Below, one piece after another: positions 37,793 through 46,875 of a stretch of DNA of 64,000 bases. The stretch spans positions 1 to 64,000 of the forward strand of contig NZ_CDDK01000028.1 of assembly GCF_000820225.1 (NCBI RefSeq), written 5' to 3'. Each line of letters opens with the position of its first letter. The stretch's first letter is position 1. This stretch comes from Aeromonas veronii bv. veronii. GTDB taxonomy: Bacteria; Pseudomonadota; Gammaproteobacteria; Enterobacterales; Aeromonadaceae. Under the pieces are notes generated by a model that did not search any database, had not been told where the DNA came from, and worked only from the letters and a program-made list of their open reading frames with translations. Made by a program: the position numbers and the translations under genes.

Positions 37793-39862
37793 ATGAAATT
37801 GGATAAAATTCCTCTCGATAGCCTCAAGGGTGTCGGCAGCAAGATGCAGGAGAAGCTCGAGCGGCTGGGGCTGGCCACGGTACAGGACCTGCTGTTCCAC
37901 CTCCCCCTGCGCTACGAGGACCGCACCCAAGTGTGGCCCATCGGCGATCTGCCGCCCGGCCTGCACGGCGCCGTCGAGGGCGAAATCCAGGACACTCAGC
38001 TGGTGATGGGGCGCCGCCGCATGATGGTCTGTCGCATCAGCGACGGTACCGGCACCCTCACCTTGCGCTTTTTCAACTTCACCGCCGCCCAGAAAAACAG
38101 TCTGGCGGCGGGCCGCCTGATCCGCTGCTTTGGCGAGGTGCGCCCCGGCAAATACGGGCTGGAGATGGCCCACCCCGAGTACAAGCTGCTCGGCGAGGAG
38201 CAAGCCGGCCAGACCGAAGAGGCGCTCACCCCCGTCTACCCGACTACCGAAGGGCTGCGCCAGCTCACCCTGCGCAACCTCACCGATCAGGCGCTGGCCC
38301 AGCTCGACCTCTATGGCGTGGAGGAGCTGCTGCCCGCCGGCCTCTATCCCCACCAGATTGAGCTGGCCGCCGCCCTGAAGCTGCTGCACCGCCCGCCCCC
38401 CTCGGTGGCGCTGCCGCTGCTGGAAAGCGGCCAGCATCCGGCCCAGCAGCGACTGGTACTGGAGGAGCTGCTGGCTCACAACCTCTCGGTACTTAAGGTG
38501 CGCGCTCAGGCGCAAACCCAGCTGGCTCGCGCGCTCAAACCGGCGCCCGAGCTGGTTGAACAGCTGCTCGGCGCCCTGCCGTTCAAGCCCACCGGCGCCC
38601 AGAGCCGGGTAGTGACCGAGATAAGTAAGGATCTGCAACAGAGCCACCCCATGATGCGGCTGGTGCAGGGGGATGTGGGCTCTGGCAAGACCCTGGTCGC
38701 GGCGCTGGCCGCCCTGCAGGCTATCGGCAACGGCTGTCAGGTGGGGCTGATGGCGCCGACCGAGCTGCTGGCAGAACAGCACGCCATCAACTTCGCCAAG
38801 TGGCTGGAGCCGCTCGGCATCGGAGTCGGCTGGCTGGCGGGCAAACAGAAAGGCAAGGCGCGGGAAGAGTCGCTGGCCGCGATCAAAGATGGCAGCGTCA
38901 AGATGGTGGTGGGCACCCACGCCATCTTTCAGGAGCAGGTGGTGTTCCAGCGTCTGGCGCTGGTCATCATCGATGAACAGCACAGATTCGGGGTGCATCA
39001 GCGCCTCGCCCTGCGCGAGAAAGGGGAACGTGAGGGGGTGCATCCCCATCAACTCATCATGACCGCCACCCCGATCCCCCGCACCCTGGCGATGACCGCC
39101 TATGCCGACCTCGATACCTCGGTCATCGACGAACTGCCGCCGGGCCGAACCCCCATCACCACAGTCGCGCTGCCCGACAGCCGTCGCGGCGACGTGATCG
39201 AGCGGGTCAAGCTCGCCTGCACCGAGGGCAAGCAGGCCTACTGGGTCTGCACCCTGATCGAGGAGTCGGAGGTGCTGGAGTGCCAGGCTGCCGAGGATAC
39301 CGCTGCCGAGCTGCAGAACCTGTTGCCCGGTCTGCATATCGGGCTGGTGCACGGCCGGATGCGGCCGGTGGAGAAACAGCGGGTGATGGAGGAGTTCAAG
39401 GCAGGCATACTGCAACTGCTGGTCGCCACCACCGTCATCGAGGTGGGGGTGGATGTGCCCAACGCCAGCCTGATGATCATCGAGAACCCGGAACGGCTTG
39501 GGCTGGCGCAGTTGCACCAGTTGCGTGGGCGGGTTGGCCGGGGGGCGGTAGCCTCTCACTGCGTGCTGCTCTATCATGCCCCCTTGTCCAAGACGGCCCA
39601 GAGCCGACTCGGGGTGCTGCGGGAGACCAACGACGGCTTCCTCATCGCCCAGCGCGATCTGGAACTGCGCGGCCCGGGGGAACTGCTCGGCACTCGCCAG
39701 ACCGGTCTGGCCGACCTCAAGATCGCCGATCTGGTGCGGGATCAGCCGCTTATTCCGCAGGTGCAAAAAATGGCGCGCTTCCTCATGGATAGGCACCCAA
39801 GCCATGTCGAACCCTTGATTCGCCGTTGGCTCGGCTTACGGGATCACTATTCCAATGCCTGA
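37793..39862 (+). CDS. recG: ATP-dependent DNA helicase RecG
   Basis: Remodels stalled forks and Holliday junctions. 689 residues from the ATG at 37793 (a TTG directly before it is not needed). Wedge/OB domain about 50-150, Walker A GDVGSGKTLVAAL (about 292), DEQH box IIDEQHRFG (about 393), TATPIPRTLAM, and motif VI QLRGRVGRG (about 580). The gene is complete, but its last 26 codons are repeated just downstream with only synonymous differences. Unlike E. coli it is not next to spoT-trmH; the following AsmA gene fits the E. coli recG-gltS-xanP-yicH order with two genes missing. Confidence 0.96.
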   Translation: MKLDKIPLDSLKGVGSKMQEKLERLGLATVQDLLFHLPLRYEDRTQVWPIGDLPPGLHGAVEGEIQDTQLVMGRRRMMVCRISDGTGTLTLRFFNFTAAQKNSLAAGRLIRCFGEVRPGKYGLEMAHPEYKLLGEEQAGQTEEALTPVYPTTEGLRQLTLRNLTDQALAQLDLYGVEELLPAGLYPHQIELAAALKLLHRPPPSVALPLLESGQHPAQQRLVLEELLAHNLSVLKVRAQAQTQLARALKPAPELVEQLLGALPFKPTGAQSRVVTEISKDLQQSHPMMRLVQGDVGSGKTLVAALAALQAIGNGCQVGLMAPTELLAEQHAINFAKWLEPLGIGVGWLAGKQKGKAREESLAAIKDGSVKMVVGTHAIFQEQVVFQRLALVIIDEQHRFGVHQRLALREKGEREGVHPHQLIMTATPIPRTLAMTAYADLDTSVIDELPPGRTPITTVALPDSRRGDVIERVKLACTEGKQAYWVCTLIEESEVLECQAAEDTAAELQNLLPGLHIGLVHGRMRPVEKQRVMEEFKAGILQLLVATTVIEVGVDVPNASLMIIENPERLGLAQLHQLRGRVGRGAVASHCVLLYHAPLSKTAQSRLGVLRETNDGFLIAQRDLELRGPGELLGTRQTGLADLKIADLVRDQPLIPQVQKMARFLMDRHPSHVEPLIRRWLGLRDHYSNA

Positions 39863-39865
39863 TCG

Positions 39866-39974
39866 AGGTAGATGCAGAAGATGGGCACATCTCCTTATGG
39901 ATAGGCACCCAAGTCATGTCGAACCCTTGATTCGCCGTTGGCTCGGTCTGCGAGACCACTACTCAAACGCCTGA
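39866..39974 (+). pseudogene. Second, diverged copy of the recG 3' end
   Basis: 39897-39974 repeats recG 39785-39862 over 78 bp, from an ATG through the stop codon. Nine bases differ, all synonymous (for example AGC/AGT, TTA/CTG, TAT/TAC), so both copies encode the same 25 residues plus stop. Weaker similarity to recG 39755-39784 continues upstream to about 39866 with small indels that break the frame. No expression signal of its own is apparent. Confidence 0.9.
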
Positions 39975-40005
39975 CAACACATCCCAAAACAGGAGGAAAG
40001 CAACC

Positions 40006-42123
40006 ATGAATTCCTGGCTACGCGGCCTGCTCTACACCTTCGCCTTCCTGCTGCTCTTTGTCTGGGTTGCCCTCGGCCTGTTCGACGCCGAACGCGCCAA
40101 AGGCCCCATCGCCAGCTGGATCAGCCAGCAGACCGGTGTACCGGTCACCATAGGGCGGCTGGTATTCAACCCGCTCCACCCCTACACCCTGCTGGCAGAG
40201 CAGGTGCGCTACGGCGATGCGGTCTCCCTCGACAAGATCTATCTGGAGATCGAAAGCATCGACTGGCTGAGCCGCGACGTGCGGATCGCCCACCTAGATC
40301 TGATCCGTCCCGCCATCAAGCTGCCGCTGCCCAACCAGCTGCCGAGCCTGCCGGTGCACTCCCTCACCATCAGCGACAGCACCATAGACAGGCTCAGTCT
40401 GGAAAGCCCCGAGCTGACCCTGCGCGGCCTCAATGCCACCCTGAGCGACTGGGAGCTGATCGATCCGAAACGGCAGCCACAGGCCAACCTGAGCCTCAAT
40501 ATCGGCCAGCTGGAGACTCCGCAGTTCACCTTCGCCCGTCTCAACCTGCAAGGACAGCTGGAAGGAGAAGTGCTGCGCACCGACAAGCTGGTGACCAACC
40601 TGTTCGACGGTCTGCTGGAGACCGGCATGGTGCTGGACTGGCCCGCTCGTACCCTGCAACTGCACGATCTCAAGGCGCGCGGCATGCGGGTGGAGCTGGG
40701 GGATCTGACACAGCAAGGCTTCCCGCAGCGCTTCCCGTTGCAAAGCGTGTCGCTGGATCGCGGTCAGTTGGACGGCGTCAGCCTCAACGACATCAATCAG
40801 GAGCTCTCCTTCAACAACTTCAGCGGCCAGCTCACCGCCTTCAACTGGCAGGCGGGCAACCAGCCCACCGGCTATCTGAGCGGCACCCTGGGGGACATGG
40901 GCCGTGGTCTGTTCCAGCTGGAGGAGATCAAGGGCAAGCTCGCCTTCTCGCCCCAGCAGATCGACGGCGAACTGCAGGGCAAGGCCTATGAAGGGGAGTT
41001 CAATGTCGAGCTCTCCCTCGATACCCAGCAGCAGAAGCTGACCCTGAAAGACGTGGCGCTAAGCGGCATGGATATCAGCCTGCCGCAAGGGTGGTGGCAG
41101 GATTGGCAGAGCTGGCGCCCGCAGCAGGTCGATATCCGCAAGCTGGCGTTCGACAAGCTCAAGGTGCTCTCCTTCGACGATACCCTGCCCCTGTCGCTGA
41201 CCGGCTGGCAGCTCTATCTGAGCGATCTCGCCCTGCGCGATAACCAACCCGGCCCGCTGCTCGGCCGTGCCCGTATCGAGAGCAAGTGGTTCGAGCTGGT
41301 GTGGGATGGCCTCAGCGCCCGCAACGGTGAACTGGATGGGGAGCTGACCCCCAGCTCGTGGCAGTTGGGCAAACTCACCAGCTCGCTGCCGGATGAGGGC
41401 ACCCTCAGCCTGAGTGGTCAGTGGGGCCGCGAACCGGGCCAGGGCAGCCGCCTGCAGTTGCAGGCAACCAAGCTCGATCTGCAGCAGTGGGGCAAGATAT
41501 TCCACTCCCCTGTCTCGTTCGCTGGCAAGGCGGACGTGAGCGCCGATCTGCAAGCCGAACATGGCAAAACGGCAGGCGAGTGGCGCCAAACCCTGCAGGG
41601 CAGCTTTGCCCTCGATGCCGACGAGCCGTTCTGGGACAAGGTGAAGATAGATCCGCTGCTGGATGAGTGGTTCAAGGGAGCGACCCCGCCCACCCTGACG
41701 CCGGAACAGCTGTGGCAGGCGATGCAGGAGGGTGACACCCCCTTCTACCGCATCAAGCTGCAGGGCAAGATCGACAAGGGGCAACTACAAGTCGAGCAGG
41801 CTGGCGCCTCCACCATCACCCATCTGCTGGCGCTGCAAGGTGGGATCGATCTGGTCAACGAGCAGTGGCAGCTCGATCTGGGAGTGCTCAATGGCAACCG
41901 CTGCGCCGAGCTGCTCGGCCAGTGGCGCGGGCCGTTGACGGAACCCACGCTGGCCTGGAGCTTCCCGCAGAAGCAGGACGCCTGCGGCTGGGAAGTGGGA
42001 GTACGCTATCCGCCGCAAGGCAACAGCGCCCCGCTCTGGCGACCGGCTCCCGCACCGAAAGCCCAAAACCAGGCCCAAGTGCAGACCCAAGCCGGGCAGA
42101 CAAGCGAAAGCCAGCAAGGGTAA
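40006..42123 (+). CDS. AsmA-family protein, YicH-like
   Basis: 705 residues: an N-terminal membrane anchor (about 7-27, LLYTFAFLLLFVWVALGLF) followed by a large periplasmic, beta-rich region. The segment after the anchor (WISQQTGVPVTIGRLVFNP) is typical of AsmA/YicH proteins, and repeated beta-strand patterns continue to about 660; the Pro/Ala/Gln-rich tail is probably disordered. AsmA-like proteins are bridge-like lipid transporters or influence outer-membrane assembly. Longer than E. coli YicH (about 570). AGGAGG precedes the ATG. Located after recG, as yicH nearly is in E. coli. Confidence 0.82.
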   Translation: MNSWLRGLLYTFAFLLLFVWVALGLFDAERAKGPIASWISQQTGVPVTIGRLVFNPLHPYTLLAEQVRYGDAVSLDKIYLEIESIDWLSRDVRIAHLDLIRPAIKLPLPNQLPSLPVHSLTISDSTIDRLSLESPELTLRGLNATLSDWELIDPKRQPQANLSLNIGQLETPQFTFARLNLQGQLEGEVLRTDKLVTNLFDGLLETGMVLDWPARTLQLHDLKARGMRVELGDLTQQGFPQRFPLQSVSLDRGQLDGVSLNDINQELSFNNFSGQLTAFNWQAGNQPTGYLSGTLGDMGRGLFQLEEIKGKLAFSPQQIDGELQGKAYEGEFNVELSLDTQQQKLTLKDVALSGMDISLPQGWWQDWQSWRPQQVDIRKLAFDKLKVLSFDDTLPLSLTGWQLYLSDLALRDNQPGPLLGRARIESKWFELVWDGLSARNGELDGELTPSSWQLGKLTSSLPDEGTLSLSGQWGREPGQGSRLQLQATKLDLQQWGKIFHSPVSFAGKADVSADLQAEHGKTAGEWRQTLQGSFALDADEPFWDKVKIDPLLDEWFKGATPPTLTPEQLWQAMQEGDTPFYRIKLQGKIDKGQLQVEQAGASTITHLLALQGGIDLVNEQWQLDLGVLNGNRCAELLGQWRGPLTEPTLAWSFPQKQDACGWEVGVRYPPQGNSAPLWRPAPAPKAQNQAQVQTQAGQTSESQQG

Positions 42124-42130
42124 AAACAGA

Positions 42131-42153
42131 CAAGGCCTCATGATGAGGCCTTG
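42131..42153. terminator. Terminator between the AsmA gene and fabY
   Basis: Perfect 10-bp stem (42131-42140/42144-42153) with a 3-base loop, between convergent genes, followed by TTGTTTG on the plus strand and TCTGTTTTT on the minus strand. Confidence 0.85.
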
Positions 42154-42177
42154 TTGTTTGATGGGGAAACGACGCGG

Positions 42178-43086
42178 TTACTGGCCCGGACGGCGGGGCG
42201 GCTGCACCACGTAGTGGCCGCAGAACTCAGCCGCCAGCTTGCTGCCGCTGAACAGCTGGATCTTGAGGCTGAAGGTGGCAGGCTCCCCCCGTTTGAGCGG
42301 CTGCAGCACGGCGGGCATCCCCTCGCGGGCCACTCGCGCCTCGGGCTCCTCATCGACCGGACCATGATATTTGATGGTGCTCTCGGCCAGCACCGGCTCG
42401 CCCACCAGCCCCTCCTCTTTAAGCTGCAGCCAGATCAGCCCCCAGCCCGCCAGCACGCACTGGCTGTAGACACTGCCGGCGAACATGCTGCCATGCACGT
42501 TGAAGTTGGCCGCCAGATTGGCCTTGAGATGGAAGGTCTGGCCGTCGTAGTGGCTGATGTGCATCCCCATCTTCTCGCTGATGGGCACCCCGCGTGACCA
42601 GCGGGTGGTGAGATCCTGACACCACTCCGGCCGGTACTGGATAGTCTGCAACGGGCTCAGGGATTTGATCATCTGGCGATGGGGAATGCGACCAAATGAG
42701 ACAGGGCCACCCCCCACTTCGAGAAAACCGCACTTGCGATAGAACTCCACCGCCTCCTGACGGGCGTTCATCACCAGCCGTTTCACCTTCTCGCTGCGGG
42801 CCAACTGCTCGAGATCTTCCACCATTTGGGCACCCAGCCCCTGGCCGCGATATTCGGGCCGCAGCGCCATAAAGCGGATCTGTGCCTCGTCGCCGCCGAT
42901 AAAGAGGCGGCCCACCGCGATGGGGGTACCATCGGGTGCCAGCATCAGCCGGTGAATGGCGACCGAGTCGTATTCGTCCCGCTCGGAACCGACGGGCAGA
43001 TTGAAGGGCTTACGCAGAAGTTCCCAGCGCAACTGGTAGTAGGCATCCAGCTCGGCTGCCGTTTGAGGGGTGACTACCCGGTACAT
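42178..43086 (-). CDS. fabY: GNAT-hotdog fusion protein FabY/YiiD
   Basis: 302 residues. N-terminal GNAT acetyltransferase fold (about 1-150) with the CoA-binding segment LRPEYRGQGLGAQMV, then a hotdog-fold thioesterase-like domain (about 155-300; NVHGSMFAGSVYSQCVLAGW). E. coli YiiD, the same fusion, has been linked to starting fatty acid synthesis without FabH, through malonyl-ACP decarboxylation; I infer the same here from family knowledge. AAGGA 7 bases before the ATG. In the yihY-dtd-yiiD order of E. coli, except that a methyltransferase-like gene lies between. Confidence 0.85.
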   Translation of the reverse strand: MYRVVTPQTAAELDAYYQLRWELLRKPFNLPVGSERDEYDSVAIHRLMLAPDGTPIAVGRLFIGGDEAQIRFMALRPEYRGQGLGAQMVEDLEQLARSEKVKRLVMNARQEAVEFYRKCGFLEVGGGPVSFGRIPHRQMIKSLSPLQTIQYRPEWCQDLTTRWSRGVPISEKMGMHISHYDGQTFHLKANLAANFNVHGSMFAGSVYSQCVLAGWGLIWLQLKEEGLVGEPVLAESTIKYHGPVDEEPEARVAREGMPAVLQPLKRGEPATFSLKIQLFSGSKLAAEFCGHYVVQPPRRPGQ

Positions 43087-43137
43087 AGTTTCATCCTTGA
43101 GTTACACTGGTCGGAAACCATCTTGCCGTGCAAATTC

Positions 43138-43818
43138 ATGGACTTCAATCTGCAAGCGTACCAAGCCGATCACTTGTTGCACCTCAGCGTCAAACCCCAG
43201 CGCCGCCTCACGGTACAGGAAAATGACCAGCACCGCTGGCTGGAGATAGACGGCGTGGTGCAATCCGCCATGTCGCTCGCCAACCCCGCCACCCTCTGTC
43301 TGCCCCATCAGCGGGTCATCGCCTGCCTGCTGCCGGAGCGGGCTGAGCAGATCCTCGAACTGGGGCTGGGTGGCGGCGATCTCACTCGCCATCTCTGCCA
43401 ACGCTGGCCCGATGCCCGCCACGAGTGCGTCGACCTCGACGAAGAGGTGCTGACCGTTTATCAGCAGTTTTTCCAGCATCAGGAGAGCGATGAACGCGCT
43501 GCTCCGGCACTCCATCAGGCCGATGCCCTCGCCTTTTTGGAGCAGAGCGAACAGCAGTACGATCTCATCCTGCTCGATCTCTTCAGTCAGGATGGCAACC
43601 CGCTGCTGCTGTTTCAGGAGCGGCTCTACCGGGCGCTGGCTCCCCGCCTCTGCGGCACTCTGGTCATCAACCTGCTGCCGCGCACAGAACTGGAGCTAAC
43701 CCACGCCCTGACACTGATCGAACAGTGGATTGGCCCGGCCACCCCCTATCCGGTTGCGGGGCTTATCAACGTGATCGTCCACGTCACACCGCGGGACGAG
43801 ACATCCTCAGACCTGTAG
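43138..43818 (+). CDS. Spermidine synthase-like methyltransferase-fold protein
   Basis: 226 residues from the ATG at 43138. Rossmann-type SAM-binding core: motif [16 protein letters not shown] (about 72-86), the acidic residue after strand 2 in [10 protein letters not shown], and [14 protein letters not shown] at the strand-4 position. This is the spermidine synthase superfamily pattern, but the size is short and the N-terminal tetramerisation domain of true SpeE is absent, so polyamine synthesis is doubtful; it may be another aminopropyl- or methyltransferase-like enzyme. It is on the opposite strand to fabY and dtd, with 51 bp to the fabY start and a 12-bp tail overlap with dtd. Confidence 0.75.
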   Translation: MDFNLQAYQADHLLHLSVKPQRRLTVQENDQHRWLEIDGVVQSAMSLANPATLCLPHQRVIACLLPERAEQILELGLGGGDLTRHLCQRWPDARHECVDLDEEVLTVYQQFFQHQESDERAAPALHQADALAFLEQSEQQYDLILLDLFSQDGNPLLLFQERLYRALAPRLCGTLVINLLPRTELELTHALTLIEQWIGPATPYPVAGLINVIVHVTPRDETSSDL

Positions 43819-44244
43819 CCAGAAGGTCGTCGGCCCCTCGTTGACCAGCGCCACCTTCATGTCGGCGGCAAAACGGCCGGTTTCGGTCGGGATGCCGCTG
43901 GCGGAAGCCTTGGCCACGAAGTAGTCATAGAGCCGCTCGGCCTCGCTCGGGTGAGCACCGCAGGAGAAGCTGGGACGCATCCCTCGCTTGGTATCCGCCG
44001 CCAGCGTGAATTGGGAGACAACCAGCAGACTGCCGCCGATCTGGCTGACATTCAGGTTCATCTTGCCCTCCTGATCCGGAAAGATGCGATAACCACTGAC
44101 CCGATGCAGCAACTTGTCGGCCTTGGCCTCATCATCCCCCTGCTCCACCCCGAGCAGCACCAGCAATCCCTGACCGATGGCGCCGGTCACCTCCCCCTCG
44201 ACAGTCACGCTGGCCTCGCTGACCCGCTGAATCAATGCAATCAC
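43807..44244 (-). CDS. dtd: D-aminoacyl-tRNA deacylase
   Basis: Proofreading enzyme that removes D-amino acids (and glycine from tRNA-Ala) from tRNA. 145 residues, as in E. coli. The two active-site motifs are present: SQFTLAAD (about 78-85) and [11 protein letters not shown] at the C-terminus, with the Gly-cisPro pair. GTG start with GGAGAGGG upstream. Between yihY and fabY, matching E. coli. Confidence 0.95.
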   Translation of the reverse strand: MIALIQRVSEASVTVEGEVTGAIGQGLLVLLGVEQGDDEAKADKLLHRVSGYRIFPDQEGKMNLNVSQIGGSLLVVSQFTLAADTKRGMRPSFSCGAHPSEAERLYDYFVAKASASGIPTETGRFAADMKVALVNEGPTTFWLQV

Positions 44245-44266
44245 ATCCCTCTCCTTTGAAAACAGA

Positions 44267-44294
44267 ACGACCGCCCCCTCGCAGGGGCGGTCGT
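44267..44294 (-). terminator. Terminator after yihY
   Basis: Perfect 11-bp GC-rich stem (44267-44277/44284-44294), 6-base loop, TTCTGTTTT after it on the minus strand. It separates yihY from dtd. Confidence 0.8.
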
Positions 44295-44330
44295 CGATGC
44301 TACCAATAAACTGGTGGGCAAGGCGATGGC

Positions 44331-45224
44331 TTAGCCAAGCTCCTCACTCGCCGGTTTCTCATATTCACCGAGGCAGGCCGTGGTTTCAGCCCCCAGTAGC
44401 ACCACCAGCCAGCTGAGATAGACCCAGACAAACAGGATCGGGATGGTAGCCAGCGCGCCGTAGATGGCCTGATAGGAGGGGAAGTTGGTGATGTAGATGG
44501 CAAAGCCGCGCTTGGCCAGCTCGAACAGGGTCGCCGCTACCAGCGCACCGATAAAGGCGTGGATCAGCCGCACCTTGCAGTTCGGCACCACGGTATAGAC
44601 CAGCAGGAAGGTGAGCACCGAGAAGAGGAACGGCAAACCCCGCAACAGCAGATAGCCGATGCCGAACAGGCTCTCGGCGCCAAACAGCCGCAGCGAGAAG
44701 ATATAGGAGGAGATGGCGATACTGGCCCCGATAAGCACGGGCCCCAGGGTGAGGATCATCCAGTACATGGCAAAGGCCTGCGCCAGCGGGCGGCCCTGGG
44801 TCGAACGCCAGATGTAGTTGAGGTTCTTGTCGATGGCGGAGATCAGCATCAACGCCACCACCACCAGCGCCCCAATCCCCACTGCCGTGGTGTTGGTGGC
44901 ATTGGCGACGAAGCCGTCGATGTACTCCTTGAGCATATCTCCCGCAGTCGGCACAAAGTTGTGGTAGACGAACTGCTCCATCGCCTGCTTGAGGCTCTGG
45001 AACACCGGGAAGGCGGACATCATGCCAAAGACCACTGCGATCATCGGCACCAGTGAAAGCAGGGTGACATAGGCCAGATAACCGGCGGTAACCGTCAATC
45101 TGTCCTGCTGGAAACGGCCCCAGACAAACTGGGCAAAGTGGCGACCATCATGGCGCAAGAAGGAGAGGACGTGGGCCAAACGGCCGCTGACAGGCTGCTG
45201 CATCTTGATTCTCGTTAGCGTCAT
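44331..45224 (-). CDS. yihY: YihY/BrkB-family inner membrane protein
   Basis: 297 residues with about six hydrophobic segments; UPF0761/YihY-BrkB family, sometimes annotated as virulence factor BrkB or ribonuclease BN, but the RNase BN assignment belongs to another protein. Conserved [23 protein letters not shown] near the N-terminus and the [16 protein letters not shown] end are visible. Function unknown. The ATG at 45224 lacks a clear ribosome site; a second ATG at codon 8 is possible. Upstream of dtd, as in E. coli. Confidence 0.85.
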   Translation of the reverse strand: MTLTRIKMQQPVSGRLAHVLSFLRHDGRHFAQFVWGRFQQDRLTVTAGYLAYVTLLSLVPMIAVVFGMMSAFPVFQSLKQAMEQFVYHNFVPTAGDMLKEYIDGFVANATNTTAVGIGALVVVALMLISAIDKNLNYIWRSTQGRPLAQAFAMYWMILTLGPVLIGASIAISSYIFSLRLFGAESLFGIGYLLLRGLPFLFSVLTFLLVYTVVPNCKVRLIHAFIGALVAATLFELAKRGFAIYITNFPSYQAIYGALATIPILFVWVYLSWLVVLLGAETTACLGEYEKPASEELG

Positions 45225-45343
45225 AGTGGCAATATTGTGTCAGAGGAGAGCGCTGTTTGACCACCTTTGTACCCGATTTGCCTCCATCTACCCCAACCTG
45301 TCGCCCGGCTGGCGTCTCTGGCTGTCGTCAGAAGCAGAAATCA

Positions 45344-45368
45344 AAACGGCCCCGCTATGGGGCCGTTT
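45344..45368 (-). terminator. Terminator after the malic enzyme gene
   Basis: Perfect 10-bp stem (45344-45353/45359-45368), 5-base loop; on the minus strand followed by TTTTGATTTC. Confidence 0.8.
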
Positions 45369-45379
45369 GCAACGCCGGA

Positions 45380-46621
45380 TTACAGCATGTAGTCCGCGGG
45401 CAGCTCGATGCGGGCAATGCCGGAGGCCACCGCCGCCAGCGCCACGGCGCGGGCTACGCGCGGCAGCAGACGGGCATCCATCGGCTTGGGAATGACGTAA
45501 TCCTTGCCGAAGGCGAGCTCGCTCACCCCGGCGGCGATCAGCACCTCGACCGGCACCGGCTCCTTGGCCAGCGCACGGATCGCCTCGACCGCGGCAATCT
45601 TCATGGCATCGTTGATGCGGCTGGCACGGGCGTCGAGGGCACCGCGGAAGATGAAGGGGAAGCAGAGCACGTTGTTGATCTGGTTCGGGTAGTCGGAGCG
45701 GCCGGTGCCCATGATGAGGTCGCTGCGCACCGCGTGGGCCAGCGCCGGCTTGATCTCCGGGTCCGGGTTGGAGCAGGCAAAGATCACCGGGTTGGGCGCC
45801 ATCAGGGCGACCGCTTCGGCGGGCAACACGTCGGGGCCTGAAACACCGACAAACACATCCGCCCCTTCGATGACATCCATCAGGGTGCGCAACGGGGTCT
45901 CGTTGGCGAAGCGCTGCTTGTACTTGTTGAGATCGCTGCGGCCGGTGTGGATAACACCCTGACGATCCAGCATGAAGATGTTGTGCGCTCTGGCGCCACA
46001 CTTGATCAGCAGATCCATGCAGGCGGTGGCGGCAGCCCCCGCCCCCATGCAGACGATGCGGCTGTCACTGATCTGCTTGCCCTGCACTTCCAGCGCGTTG
46101 AGCAGACCGGCGGCGGTGACGATGGCGGTACCATGCTGATCATCGTGGAACACCGGTATGTCGCAGCGCGCGATCAGCGCCTCTTCAATCTCGAAACACT
46201 CCGGCGCCTTGATATCTTCCAGATTGATGCCACCGAAGGTATCGGCGATAGCCGCTACCGTGTCGATGAACTGCTGGCTGGTCTCGTGCTTCACCTCGAT
46301 GTCGATGGCGTCGATACCGGCGAAGCGCTTGAACAACAGGGCCTTGCCTTCCATCACCGGCTTGGAGGCCAGCGGCCCCAGATTGCCCAGACCCAGAATG
46401 GCGGTGCCGTTGGAGATGACGGCCACCAGATTGCCCTTGCCGGTATAGCGATAGGCATCGGCCGGGTTGGCGGCGATCTCGCGCACCGGCTCGGCAACAC
46501 CCGGGCTGTAGGCCAGCGCCAGATCGCGGGCGGTTTCGGCAGGCTTGGTCAGGGCGATGGCAATTTTGCCCGGTACAGGCAGGGCGTGGTAATCGAGTGC
46601 TTCTTGACGCAGATCGGACAT
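45380..46621 (-). CDS. Malic enzyme (oxaloacetate-decarboxylating)
   Basis: Converts malate to pyruvate and CO2 with NAD(P)+. 413 residues from the ATG at 46621 (MSDLRQEALDYHALPVPGKI). N-terminal catalytic domain with KGNLVAVISNGTAILGLGNL and the metal-binding IPVFHDDQHGTAIV, then the NAD(P)-binding domain with VCMGAGAAATACMDLL. It corresponds to the short bacterial malic enzyme, the N-terminal part of E. coli MaeB without the phosphotransacetylase-like C-terminal domain. A GTG 16 codons upstream is possible but has no conserved residues. Cofactor preference is not settled. Confidence 0.92.
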   Translation of the reverse strand: MSDLRQEALDYHALPVPGKIAIALTKPAETARDLALAYSPGVAEPVREIAANPADAYRYTGKGNLVAVISNGTAILGLGNLGPLASKPVMEGKALLFKRFAGIDAIDIEVKHETSQQFIDTVAAIADTFGGINLEDIKAPECFEIEEALIARCDIPVFHDDQHGTAIVTAAGLLNALEVQGKQISDSRIVCMGAGAAATACMDLLIKCGARAHNIFMLDRQGVIHTGRSDLNKYKQRFANETPLRTLMDVIEGADVFVGVSGPDVLPAEAVALMAPNPVIFACSNPDPEIKPALAHAVRSDLIMGTGRSDYPNQINNVLCFPFIFRGALDARASRINDAMKIAAVEAIRALAKEPVPVEVLIAAGVSELAFGKDYVIPKPMDARLLPRVARAVALAAVASGIARIELPADYML

Positions 46622-46822
46622 GGGGGACCCCGATGTGGTTGGTGCAAATGAGGTGCCGACAGGGGGCACACAGAAGGGCGGGGATCATAAAAGAAAGCAG
46701 GGGGCATTCCCAGCAGATCATGCTACCGCCAGCCAGATCAGACCAGTTATTTCAGCACCTTACCCCACTCACGCCTACCACTTTAGTTATAGATCCTGCT
46801 GCGTGGGGTAAAAATGGCGCAA

Positions 46823-46853
46823 AAAGGGCGGCAAGTTGGCCTTGCCGCCCTTT
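46823..46853. terminator. Terminator after the Mtr-like permease gene
   Basis: Perfect 13-bp stem (46823-46835/46841-46853) with a 5-base loop, 23 bp from the permease stop codon; flanked by A and T tracts. Confidence 0.85.
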
Positions 46854-46875
46854 CTGTCAGAGCTGTAGACCTGAC

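Noticed and set aside
38996-39100. Frameshift in recG
   Set aside because: The reading frame is continuous from 37793 to 39862; the downstream similarity is a duplicate end, not a broken gene.
37694-39805. Open frame of 703 codons on the minus strand
   Set aside because: Lies antisense to recG; composition follows recG codon positions, no conserved protein pattern and no ribosome site.
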